A DNA stretch of 64,000 bases from Faecalibacterium langellae. GTDB taxonomy: Bacteria; Bacillota; Clostridia; Oscillospirales; Ruminococcaceae. Within the stretch, counting starts at the first letter, position 1; every line of letters starts with the position of its first letter. The translations under genes and the position numbers were made by a program. The stretch spans positions 62,001 through 126,000 of the forward strand of contig NZ_NMTR01000021.1 of assembly GCF_002549775.1 (NCBI RefSeq). The letters run 5' to 3'. The notes beneath the pieces are model-generated. The model was given only the letters and a program-made list of their open reading frames with translations. It made no database searches and was not told where the DNA came from. Positions 52,561 to 60,559 of the stretch are shown here, one piece after another.

Positions 52561-54963
52561 ATGGAGTGGTCTGGTACCGCCCGGCAGCCGCAGCTGCTGG
52601 GGCAAAAAAAGGATAAATTCTGGCGGACGGTGGCGCTGTGTGCCCTGACGGCCGCGTTATTTTTCCTGCCGTTCTATATCATCGACGGCGGCTTTTTCCA
52701 CTATGCAGGCGATTTCAACAGCCAGCAGATCAGCTTTTACCGCTATATGAACGGCTTTTTCAAGGGGGCCGGTTACCCGGACAGTGCGTTCACCTCGGTG
52801 CGTAACACCTTCTCCTGGGCCACCGACCTTGGCAGCGGCGTCATGAATGCCTACTCGTTCTACCTGTACGGCTCGCCGTTCTTCTATTTTTCGCTCATCT
52901 TCCCGCAGAAGTGGCTGCCCTACCTCATGGTGCCGTTGCTCGTGCTCAAATTTGCCGTGGCGGGCGGCGGCGCGTACCTTTACCTGCGCCGCTACGTCAA
53001 AAACATCGACTATGCGGTGCTGGGTGCCTGCCTTTACACCTTCTCCGGCTTTGCGGTGTACAACATTTTCTTCAACCACTTTGTGGACGTGGTGGCCCTG
53101 TTCCCGTATCTGCTGTGGTCGCTGGACGAAGTGCTCTATGAAAACAAGCACAGCTGGTTTGCCTTCTGGGTGGCGGTGAACCTTTTCAACAACTACTTCT
53201 TCTTCATCGGGCAGGTGGTGTTCCTTGCCATCTACTTTGTGTGCAAGCTCAGTACCGGCGACTTCCGTCTCACGGTGAAAAAGTTCGGCCTGCTGGCCTT
53301 CGAAAGCCTGCTGGGCGTGGCCATGGGCAGCCTGCTGCTGGTGCCGGCCATCCTCTCGCTGCTGCAGAACCCCCGCACGGTGGACCTTTCCTCCGGCTGG
53401 GGCTTCCTGACCTACAGCAAGGTGCAGCAGTACCTTGCCATCCTCGTCAGCTGGATCATGCCGCCGGATTCGCCCTATCTCACCTCCATCTGGTCCGAGG
53501 GCGTCATCAAGTGGACCAGCATGTCGGCCTACCTGCCGCTGTGCAGCCTGGCCGGTGCGGTGGCCTACTGGCGCGCCCGCCGCGGCGACAGCAAAAAGCG
53601 CATCGTGGCCACCTGCGCCGTTTTTGCGCTGGTACCTATCCTGAACAGTGCCTTCTACGCCCTCAATTCCAGCTACTATGCGCGCTGGTATTATATGCCG
53701 GTGCTGATCCTTGCTGCCATGACGGTGAACGCGCTGGAAGACCACAACACCGATCTGGATTCCCCTGCGGGCGGCATCAGCTGGCTGATGATCGCCACGC
53801 TGGCCTTTGCCGTGGTGCCGGTGCAGGACGGCGACACCGGCAGCTGGTCCTTCGGCGTGCTCAAGAACCCCGGCCAGTACTGCGCGGTGCTGGGCTTCGG
53901 CCTGCTGGGGCTGCTGGTCTACCGCTATATCTGTGGCAAATGGCGGGCAGACAGCCGCTTTGCCCAGCGCATGACGGCGGCAGTGCTGGCCTTCGCCTTC
54001 CTGTTCAGCGTGGTGCACATCGGCATTGGCAAGTTCGGCCAGTGGTACACCGACAGCGACCTCGTGGAGCAGGACACCAACGCCCTGCTGCTGAAAAATG
54101 ACCTGCCCGAGGGCGATTGCCGCATCGACACCTACAAAATTCATGATAACATCGGCATGTGGCTGGACAAGAGCTGCCTGCAGTATTTTGGCAGCACGGC
54201 CGCGCCCAGCATCCTCAGCTTTTATCCGGCACTGGGTGTCAAGCGGGATGTGCGCAGCGAGCCGGAGCTTTCCAACTACGCCCTGCGGGGCCTGCTGAGC
54301 GTGGAATACCTCATCACCACGCCGGAAAAGCAGGGTGCCTTTGAAGCCGAAGCCGACGACGGCTGGGTCTACGACAGCGCAAAGGACGGCTATGTGCTCT
54401 ACCGCAACACGAATTATGTGCCCATGGGCTTCACCTATGACTACTACCTCACCGAGAACGAGTACGAGGACACGGTCAAGTCCACCCGCTCAAACCTTTT
54501 GATGCGGGCGCTGGTGCTGCCGGATGAAGCCGCCGAGACCTATGGCAAGTATCTCACCCATCTGCCGGACGACAAGCTCAATGACCTGTACTACGAGGAG
54601 TACGTGCAGGACTGCGCCGACCGCCGCGCCACGGCCGCCAGCGTGTTCCAGATGAACAATTCCGGCTTCCACGCCGAGATCACGCTGGGCAAAGAGAACC
54701 TTGTGTTCTTCTCGGTGCCCTACGACGACGGCTTCACAGCCTATGTCAACGGGCAGGAGACCGAGATCGTGGAAGTGGACGAAGGCCTGATGGCGGTGCT
54801 CTGCCCGGCAGGGGAGAACACCATCGACTTTGTGTATCAGCCCGACGGCATCCGGCTGAGCCGCCCGCTGACCTTTGGCGGCATCGGCGTGTGGCTGGTG
54901 TACACGGCATACTTTGTCTGGCGCAAGCGCCGGAAGAATGACTTTGCCCCGGAGAAAAAATAA
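52561..54963 (+). CDS. YfhO-family membrane protein, predicted glycosyltransferase
   Basis: 800 residues with a dozen or more membrane helices and a C-terminal soluble beta domain. FHYAGDFNSQQISFYRYMNGFFKG and SWATDLGSGVMNAYSFYL near the start, and FFSVPYDDGFTAYVNGQE near the end, match the YfhO family. YfhO proteins are GT-C-like and glycosylate lipoteichoic acid or other surface polymers in Bacillota, with sugar from an undecaprenyl carrier. No partner glycosyltransferase (YkoT, CsbB) is next to it. Confidence 0.87.
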   Translation: MEWSGTARQPQLLGQKKDKFWRTVALCALTAALFFLPFYIIDGGFFHYAGDFNSQQISFYRYMNGFFKGAGYPDSAFTSVRNTFSWATDLGSGVMNAYSFYLYGSPFFYFSLIFPQKWLPYLMVPLLVLKFAVAGGGAYLYLRRYVKNIDYAVLGACLYTFSGFAVYNIFFNHFVDVVALFPYLLWSLDEVLYENKHSWFAFWVAVNLFNNYFFFIGQVVFLAIYFVCKLSTGDFRLTVKKFGLLAFESLLGVAMGSLLLVPAILSLLQNPRTVDLSSGWGFLTYSKVQQYLAILVSWIMPPDSPYLTSIWSEGVIKWTSMSAYLPLCSLAGAVAYWRARRGDSKKRIVATCAVFALVPILNSAFYALNSSYYARWYYMPVLILAAMTVNALEDHNTDLDSPAGGISWLMIATLAFAVVPVQDGDTGSWSFGVLKNPGQYCAVLGFGLLGLLVYRYICGKWRADSRFAQRMTAAVLAFAFLFSVVHIGIGKFGQWYTDSDLVEQDTNALLLKNDLPEGDCRIDTYKIHDNIGMWLDKSCLQYFGSTAAPSILSFYPALGVKRDVRSEPELSNYALRGLLSVEYLITTPEKQGAFEAEADDGWVYDSAKDGYVLYRNTNYVPMGFTYDYYLTENEYEDTVKSTRSNLLMRALVLPDEAAETYGKYLTHLPDDKLNDLYYEEYVQDCADRRATAASVFQMNNSGFHAEITLGKENLVFFSVPYDDGFTAYVNGQETEIVEVDEGLMAVLCPAGENTIDFVYQPDGIRLSRPLTFGGIGVWLVYTAYFVWRKRRKNDFAPEKK

Positions 54964-54980
54964 AATTTTGCAGTTGCCCC

Positions 54981-55008
54981 TTGACTTTATCCGGATAAAG
55001 TGTATAAT
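54981..55008 (+). promoter_or_regulatory. Promoter with perfect palindrome before the T-box leader
   Basis: TTGACT (54981-54986), 16-nt spacer, TATAAT (55003-55008). The 18-bp perfect palindrome ACTTTATCCGGATAAAGT (54984-55001) fills the spacer. Confidence 0.85.
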
Positions 55009-55014
55009 GCAATC

Positions 55015-55304
55015 AAACCGATGAGGCGGAGGAGAACCTGCACAGCGCATCTTCAGTGAGCCCGGACAGTGAAAACGGGCGAGAGCGGGGCAGAGATTCG
55101 TGGGCCGCCGAGGGCCGGGCAAACGAGATGCCAGCGCATTTTCAGTAGCTTGGGACGGAAGCCTCCGTTACAGGGCAGGGGAGTGTTGGCTCTCCGTGAG
55201 AGGCTCTGCGTTTTGAGAGCAGGGCAAGCAAGGTGGCACCGCAGAATCGTATTTTACCGATCCTGTCCTTGTGGATGAACACACAGGGACAGGGTCGTTT
55301 TTTT
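55015..55304 (+). promoter_or_regulatory. T-box leader of the trpXYZ-like operon
   Basis: The T-box AAGGTGGCACCGCAG is at 55230-55244. The terminator CCTGTCC-TTGTG (55262-55273) with CACAGGGACAGG (about 55282-55293) ends in seven Ts at 55298-55304. A TGG triplet at 55101-55103, followed by GCC, is a candidate Trp specifier and fits the transporter type. Stem I was not folded. Confidence 0.88.
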
Positions 55305-55305
55305 G

Positions 55306-55340
55306 TAAGACCCGTCCCGCAAAGGGAGCGGGTCTTTTAT
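55306..55340 (+). terminator. Second hairpin terminator in the same leader
   Basis: AAGACCCG pairs with CGGGTCTT with CCC/GGG inside, followed by a T-rich run. It follows the T-box terminator directly and precedes the ribosome site of the next gene. Confidence 0.75.
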
Positions 55341-55385
55341 TTATAATTTTTTGGGCCGCCCGCTCCGGGAAAGGAGTCATTTATT

Positions 55386-56453
55386 ATGAAAAACGTTACC
55401 ATGATCTCCCGCCGCAGCTTCCTGAAGGCCGCTATGGCAGCTTCCGCCGTTTCCGCACTGGCACTGACCGGCTGCGGCGGCTCCGCTTCTTCCGCTGCCG
55501 CATCTGCTGCAGCTGAGGGCGGCCAGACCTTCAAGGTGGGCATCGTCAACTATGTGGACCATGCATCCCTGAACCAGATCGTGGCGTCCGTCGAGAGCCG
55601 CCTGGACGAGCTGGGCAAGGAGAAGGGCGTCACCTTCGATTACGCCGATTACTACGCCAACGCACAGGCCGATCAGTCCAACCTGAACCAGATCGGTGCC
55701 GATCTGGTGGGCGATGGCGTGGATGTGATCGTGGCTGTGGCGACCCCCACTGCCGCCACCATGCTGGCTGCCGTGGAGGATACCGACATCCCGGTGGTCT
55801 ACTCCGCCGTCACCGACCCCGCTGCCGCAGGCTTTGACGATGGCGAGAACATCACCGGCACCTCCGATGCCCTGAATACCGATGCCATTATGAACCTGAT
55901 CCTTGCGGTGGACCCGGACATCGACACCATCGGCCTGCTGTACGACCTGAGCCAGGATGCCTCCACGCAGGCCATTGCAGACGCCAAGGCCTTCTGCGAG
56001 GCGAAGGGCATCAAGTACATTGAGAAGAACGGCACCACCACCGCCGAGGTACAGATGGCGGCCGAGGCCCTGATCGCTGCCGGTGTCAAGGCGGTGTTCA
56101 CCCCCACCGACAACACCGTCATGACCGCCGAGCTGTCCATCTACGAGACCTTCACCGAAGCAGGCGTCCAGCACTACACCGGTGCCGACAGCTTTGCCCT
56201 GAACGGTGCTTTCGTGGGCTACGGCGTCGATTACGTCCAGCTGGGCGAAGCCACCGCCGACATGGTGGCCGAGATCCTGTGCGATGGCAAGAGCGCTTCC
56301 GATATGCCGTACCAGACCTTCGACAACGGCATCGTGACCATCAACACTGAGACCTGCGAAGCCCTGGGCCTCGACCTCGACACCGTGAAGGAAGCCTTCA
56401 AGCCCTACTGCACCGAGATCGTGGAAGTGACCACCGCAGAGAACTTCTCTTAA
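55386..56453 (+). CDS. trpX: ABC transporter substrate-binding lipoprotein, TrpX-like
   Basis: 355 residues; GAAAGGAG lies upstream of ATG 55386. The N-terminus has the twin-arginine motif SRRSFLK and a lipobox ALTGC, then a Ser/Ala linker. The mature part (FKVGIVNYVDHASLNQIV, IVAVATPTAATML, IPVVYSAVTDPAAAG) matches the periplasmic-type family PF04392 that includes TrpX. The T-box with a candidate Trp codon and the following permease and ATPase support tryptophan or a related aromatic compound as substrate, though that is inferred. Confidence 0.85.
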   Translation: MKNVTMISRRSFLKAAMAASAVSALALTGCGGSASSAAASAAAEGGQTFKVGIVNYVDHASLNQIVASVESRLDELGKEKGVTFDYADYYANAQADQSNLNQIGADLVGDGVDVIVAVATPTAATMLAAVEDTDIPVVYSAVTDPAAAGFDDGENITGTSDALNTDAIMNLILAVDPDIDTIGLLYDLSQDASTQAIADAKAFCEAKGIKYIEKNGTTTAEVQMAAEALIAAGVKAVFTPTDNTVMTAELSIYETFTEAGVQHYTGADSFALNGAFVGYGVDYVQLGEATADMVAEILCDGKSASDMPYQTFDNGIVTINTETCEALGLDLDTVKEAFKPYCTEIVEVTTAENFS

Positions 56454-56459
56454 AGATAA

Positions 56460-56592
56460 CCCTCTCAGTCAAAACCTGACGGTTTTGCCAGCTCCCCCGA
56501 AAGGGGGAGCTTTTGGCGGCTATAGGAAAAGTTTTCCGTCCCAATAAAAGCTTGCCCTTCGGGAGAGCTGGACGCGAAGCGGCCTGAGAGGG
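56460..56592. repeat. CCCTCTCAG-family dispersed repeat inside the operon
   Basis: Left end CCCTCTCAGTCAAAACC, hairpin AGCTCCCCC-GAAA-GGGGGAGCT followed by TTTT, second hairpin near GCTTGCCCTTCGGGAGAGC, right end GCGGCCTGAGAGGG. It lies between the binding-protein and permease genes, so it may partly terminate transcription. Confidence 0.82.
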
Positions 56593-56629
56593 CCGTTCTA
56601 AAATACATAATGTTAAAAGGAGCACACAC

Positions 56630-57574
56630 ATGCTGGCGAGTATTTTTTCGCTCAACGTCCTGCAGACGGCGCTGGAACTGGGCTGTATCTATGCCCTGGT
56701 CGCGCTGGCGCTGTTCTTGAGCTATTCCATTCTGAACATTGCAGACCTGTCCACCGACGGCTGCTTTACCCTGGGCTGCGCGGTGGCCTGCCAGGTGGCT
56801 CTGACCGGCCACCCCGTTCTGGCCCTGTTTGCCGCCATGGCGGCGGGCGTGTGCTCCGGCTTTGTCACGGCCTTTCTGCAGACCCGCCTCGGCGTGGAGA
56901 GCATCATGGCCGGCATCATCGTCAACACCGGCCTTTACACCATCAATCTGGCCGTGATGGGCTTCTCGTCCACCATGTCGCTGGTCAAGACCGACACCAT
57001 CTTCTTGCTGGCAAAGGGCTCGCTGAGCTTCCTCGGCGGCTGGTATAAGCTGGTGATCGCGCTGGTCATCATCGTGCTGGCAGGCGCAGCGATGCTGGGC
57101 TTCCTCGGCACCCGGCTGGGCCTGTCCATCCGCGCCACCGGTGACAATGCTGCCATGGTGCGCGCTTCCAGCATCAACCCGGCCTTCACCATCACGGTGG
57201 GTCTGTGCATCTCCGGTGCGCTGTGCGCGCTGTCCGGCGGTCTGCTGGCACAGTACCAGAAAAGCTGCGACATCAACGTAGGCACCGGCATGGTGACCAT
57301 CGCGCTGGCGTCCCTCATCATCGGCGAGACCCTGCTTGGCAAGCGCACCATGCTGCGCCGCATCATCGGCGTGGTGTTCGGCAGCTGCCTGTACCGCTTT
57401 ATCGTGGCCGTGGCTCTGCGCTTCAATGTGCCCGCTGCCGCCATGAAGCTGGTGTCTGCCATCATCGTGGCCATCGCTATTTCGATGCCCGCCATCAAGG
57501 AAAAAGTTGCTTTCGAGCAGCGCAAGCGCGGGGCACGCAGCCGCCGCGTGACCACCGGCAAGGAGGGACAGTAA
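56630..57574 (+). CDS. trpY: ABC transporter permease, TrpY-like
   Basis: 314 residues, about eight to nine membrane helices in the branched-chain amino-acid permease fold. ALELGCIYALVALALFLSYSILNIADLSTDG at the start and GLSIRATGDNAAMVRASSINP near the middle are typical of TrpY and similar permeases. The Arg-rich C-terminus is cytoplasmic. It precedes the ATPase gene by one base. Confidence 0.87.
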   Translation: MLASIFSLNVLQTALELGCIYALVALALFLSYSILNIADLSTDGCFTLGCAVACQVALTGHPVLALFAAMAAGVCSGFVTAFLQTRLGVESIMAGIIVNTGLYTINLAVMGFSSTMSLVKTDTIFLLAKGSLSFLGGWYKLVIALVIIVLAGAAMLGFLGTRLGLSIRATGDNAAMVRASSINPAFTITVGLCISGALCALSGGLLAQYQKSCDINVGTGMVTIALASLIIGETLLGKRTMLRRIIGVVFGSCLYRFIVAVALRFNVPAAAMKLVSAIIVAIAISMPAIKEKVAFEQRKRGARSRRVTTGKEGQ

Positions 57575-57575
57575 G

Positions 57576-58394
57576 ATGGAAATGCTTCAGCTGAATGACC
57601 TGCACAAGACCTTCAACCCCGGCACCGTCAACGAAAAGGTGGCCCTGAACGGGGTCAGCCTGCACATGGAAGCAGGCGATTTTGCCACCATCGTGGGCTC
57701 CAACGGCGCGGGCAAATCCACCTTGTTCAATGCCATCACCGGCGGCTTCATCGCCGACGAGGGTAGCATCCTGCTGGGCGGGCAGGACATCACCTTTGAA
57801 CCGGAACACCAGCGCAGCAAATACATCGGCCACCTGTTCCAGGACCCCCTCAAGGGCACCGCGCCCAACATGACCATTGAGGAAAATCTGGCGCTGGCCT
57901 ACCTGCGGGCCGGCACCGCCCCCCACGCCATCTTCTCCCGCATCTCCCGCAAGGATAAGGATGTGTTCCGCGAGAAGCTGGCGCTGCTGGACATGGGCCT
58001 TGAGGACCGCATGAAGCAGCCGGTGGGCCTGCTGTCCGGCGGCCAGCGTCAGGCACTGACCCTGCTCATGGCAACGCTGGTCACGCCGAAGCTTCTGCTG
58101 CTGGACGAGCACACCGCCGCCCTGGACCCGGCCACCGCCGAAAAGGTGCTGGAGCTGACCAAGAGCATCGTAGCCGAAAAGAAGATCACCTGCCTGATGG
58201 TCACCCACAACATGCATCAGGCGCTGGAGCTGGGCAACCGAACCCTGATGATGGATGCGGGCTGCATCGTCTTTGACGTGAAGGGCGAACAGCGCAGCAA
58301 GATGACTGTGGACGATTTGTTAGAGAAGTTCCGCGAGAATGCCGGCAAGAATCTGGACAATGACCGCATCCTGCTGAGCAAGGTAGAGCCGTAA
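57576..58394 (+). CDS. trpZ: ABC transporter ATPase, TrpZ-like
   Basis: 272 residues. Walker A is GSNGAGKST, the Q-loop follows in IGHLFQDPLKGTAPNM, the signature is LSGGQRQALTLLMATL, Walker B is LLLLDEHTAALDP, and the H-loop is in VTHNMHQALELG. It would power the TrpX/TrpY importer. The operon ends with a clear terminator. Confidence 0.9.
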   Translation: MEMLQLNDLHKTFNPGTVNEKVALNGVSLHMEAGDFATIVGSNGAGKSTLFNAITGGFIADEGSILLGGQDITFEPEHQRSKYIGHLFQDPLKGTAPNMTIEENLALAYLRAGTAPHAIFSRISRKDKDVFREKLALLDMGLEDRMKQPVGLLSGGQRQALTLLMATLVTPKLLLLDEHTAALDPATAEKVLELTKSIVAEKKITCLMVTHNMHQALELGNRTLMMDAGCIVFDVKGEQRSKMTVDDLLEKFRENAGKNLDNDRILLSKVEP

Positions 58395-58409
58395 TTATAG
58401 GAAAAACAA

Positions 58410-58445
58410 AAATCCCCTCTGTGCAGATGCACAGAGGGGATTTTC
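58410..58445. terminator. Bidirectional terminator
   Basis: AATCCCCTCTGTGC (58411-58424) pairs with GCACAGAGGGGATT across loop AGAT, with A-rich and T-rich flanks. It lies between convergent genes. Confidence 0.92.
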
Positions 58446-58456
58446 AATGCAAGAAA

Positions 58457-58690
58457 TTACTGAACGTACTCGACCGTGTACTCGAAGCCGTACTCCTCCT
58501 GCAGCTTCTTCACTTCGGGCTCGCAGTCCTCGATGAAGGTGGGAGCATAGACAGAAGCGCCGTTGTGAGCCTTCTTGTAGTCCTCCACGATCTGCTGCAG
58601 CTTTGCCCAGCCCTCGTTGGCCTTGGCGTTGTCGATGCTGTCGGGGAAGTTGATGATGAACTCGCGGTGTTTGGGGATACGTGCTTTCAT
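58457..58690 (-). CDS. Small protein of unknown function
   Basis: 77 residues: charged, soluble, no signal peptide, one Cys. It begins MKARIPKHREFIINFPDSID and ends with EEYGFEYTVEYVQ. Predicted helices with KLQQIVEDYKKAHNG and EPEVKKLQEEYGF suggest a compact alpha/beta fold. A ribosome site (AAGGAGA) lies upstream of ATG and a terminator downstream, so it should be expressed as its own unit. I do not recognise a family. Confidence 0.72.
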   Translation of the reverse strand: MKARIPKHREFIINFPDSIDNAKANEGWAKLQQIVEDYKKAHNGASVYAPTFIEDCEPEVKKLQEEYGFEYTVEYVQ

Positions 58691-58778
58691 GGTAGAAATC
58701 TCCTTATAACAGTTTGGATTTTACTTGTTCATTTATACAGAAGCACGGGCCTGAACCTGTGCAACTTGCGAAAAAATT

Positions 58779-59594
58779 TTACAGTCCGTACACCCGACGG
58801 GCATTTTCCGTGGTTACACGGAACACATCCTCGGCGGGGACGCCCTTCACCTGCGCGATGTACTCGCCCACATAGCGGATGAGGGAACTGTCGCAGCGGG
58901 TGCCGCGCACCGGCTCCGGGGCCATGTAGGGGCAGTCGGTCTCCAGCACGATGCGTTCCAGCGGCAGGGCGCTGATGGCCTTGGCTGCCCGCTTTGCACC
59001 TTTGAAGGTGCAGGCACCACCGAAGCCAATATACAGCCCCTGCTTTGCCAGCCACACAGCGTCGTCGGCACTGCCGGAATAGCAGTGGACGATGCCCTTG
59101 GGATGGTATTTTTTCAGCAGGGCGTAAACGTCGGCGTGGGCGTTGCGGTCGTGCACGATGATGGGCTTGTCCAGTTCCAGCGCCAGCCGGATGTGTGCCT
59201 CAAACATGGCCAGCTGGGCATCCTTGGGCACAGGCCAGTGGTAGTCCAGCCCGCACTCACCCACAGCTACCACCTTGGGGTCCTCGTAATACGGGGCCAG
59301 AGCGCGCATCTCTGCGGCCCAGTCCCCGCCGTACACCGAGACCGTAGGAGCCGGGCCTTCCTCGCCGCAGTCGGCGGCGGGCAGCAGGCTTTCCGGGTGG
59401 ATGCCAACAGCTGCCACCACCCACGGGTAGCGGTGCGCCAGCCCCAGCACCCAGGGCGCGTCCCCGGAGTGGGTGGCCTGCTCGCACACGCCTACCACGC
59501 CCTTGCCGGGCAGACTGTCCAGCAGGGCAAATCGGTCGGTGTCAAAGGCGCGGGCACTGTAATGGGCGTGGGTGTCAAAAATGGGGCCGGTCAT
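58779..59594 (-). CDS. tatD: TatD-family metal-dependent hydrolase
   Basis: 271 residues from ATG 59594; a longer open frame that runs through the next gene is a shadow. TatD proteins are 3'-5' exonucleases or deoxyribonucleases with a TIM-barrel metal centre. Ligand motifs are FDTHAHYSA, GECGLDYHWP (Glu), IVHDRNAH (His), IVHCYSG (His) and LETDCPYMAP (Asp). Its ATG overlaps the stop of the upstream transporter gene, so they are translationally coupled. Confidence 0.9.
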   Translation of the reverse strand: MTGPIFDTHAHYSARAFDTDRFALLDSLPGKGVVGVCEQATHSGDAPWVLGLAHRYPWVVAAVGIHPESLLPAADCGEEGPAPTVSVYGGDWAAEMRALAPYYEDPKVVAVGECGLDYHWPVPKDAQLAMFEAHIRLALELDKPIIVHDRNAHADVYALLKKYHPKGIVHCYSGSADDAVWLAKQGLYIGFGGACTFKGAKRAAKAISALPLERIVLETDCPYMAPEPVRGTRCDSSLIRYVGEYIAQVKGVPAEDVFRVTTENARRVYGL

Positions 59595-60553
59595 TTGCCC
59601 TCCTTTTTGGCGGGGGCCTTGTTCACCAGCCAGATGCCCACACACACGAACACCAGCGCCGCCAGATACTGCCAGCGGAACAGGGGTTCGCCGTTGAGCA
59701 CGGCGCTCAGCAGTACGTTGACCACCGGGTTCACGAAGCCAAAGATGGCAATGCGGCTGACCGGGTTGTTCTTCATCAGCAGGGCCCACAGCACATAGCC
59801 TGCGCCGCAGATGAAGGCCAGATACAGCATGACCACCACCGCCAGCGCGCTCTGCACCTGCAGCCGACCGCCCATGGCAGTGCCAATGAGGAACAGCGCC
59901 ACGCCGCCCACAAAGAGGTTGATGAAGCAGACGCCGAAGCTGTCGGCCTTTTTGGTGACCGACTTGTTCCACGGGCCGGACAGGGTGAAGATGACGGTTG
60001 CCGCCATCATGCAGAATACGCCCCAGCCGCTGCCGCTGCCGTGGTTGCCCAGCGTGCCGATGAGTACGCCCGCAAAGCCCACGACGCAGCCCAGCGTTTT
60101 GGCAGGGGTCATGCGGTCCGCATTGCCATAAAGGAAGTGGGCAAAGATGACCCCCAGAAAGCTCTGGGTGCTGTTCAGGATGCCCCCAAAGGCACCGGTG
60201 AGCATCGCCACGGCGATGTAGTAGAAGGCATACTGTGCGGTGGTCTGCCACAGACCCAGCGCGCAGCACTCTGCCGCCACCTTGCCCCGGGGCAGGCGGG
60301 GCATCCGGCTTTGCAGCAGCACACTGCCCAGCAGCACCAGAAAGCTGCCCAGTGTGAACCGCACCCCCGCAAAGCAGAAGATGGAGGCGGTGTCGCCGGT
60401 GCCGATGGAGAACAGCCGGTAGCCCAGCTTGATGAAGGGAAAGGCCGAGCCCCACAGCACATTGCAGAAAATAGCCAGCAGCACGGCACACACCGGTGTG
60501 CCGAAGATACGATCCAGTTTTTCCGCTCTGGAAAGCGTCTTGTTTTCCTGCAT
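59591..60553 (-). CDS. EamA-family drug/metabolite transporter
   Basis: 320 residues with about ten membrane helices in two EamA repeats: residues 15-150 (LLAIFCNVLWGSAFPFIKLGY) and about 165-310 (GVFCMMAATVIFTLSGPWNKS). These proteins export amino acids or metabolites, or occasionally import them; the substrate is not known. It lies between metG and tatD in a minus-strand operon. Confidence 0.88.
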   Translation of the reverse strand: MQENKTLSRAEKLDRIFGTPVCAVLLAIFCNVLWGSAFPFIKLGYRLFSIGTGDTASIFCFAGVRFTLGSFLVLLGSVLLQSRMPRLPRGKVAAECCALGLWQTTAQYAFYYIAVAMLTGAFGGILNSTQSFLGVIFAHFLYGNADRMTPAKTLGCVVGFAGVLIGTLGNHGSGSGWGVFCMMAATVIFTLSGPWNKSVTKKADSFGVCFINLFVGGVALFLIGTAMGGRLQVQSALAVVVMLYLAFICGAGYVLWALLMKNNPVSRIAIFGFVNPVVNVLLSAVLNGEPLFRWQYLAALVFVCVGIWLVNKAPAKKEGK

Positions 60554-60559
60554 GGCGGC

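Noticed and set aside
58779-60491. Apparent fusion protein of 570 residues ending in TatD
   Set aside because: Its first half is the EamA gene read in the wrong frame. The TatD start at 59594 overlaps the EamA stop as two separate genes.
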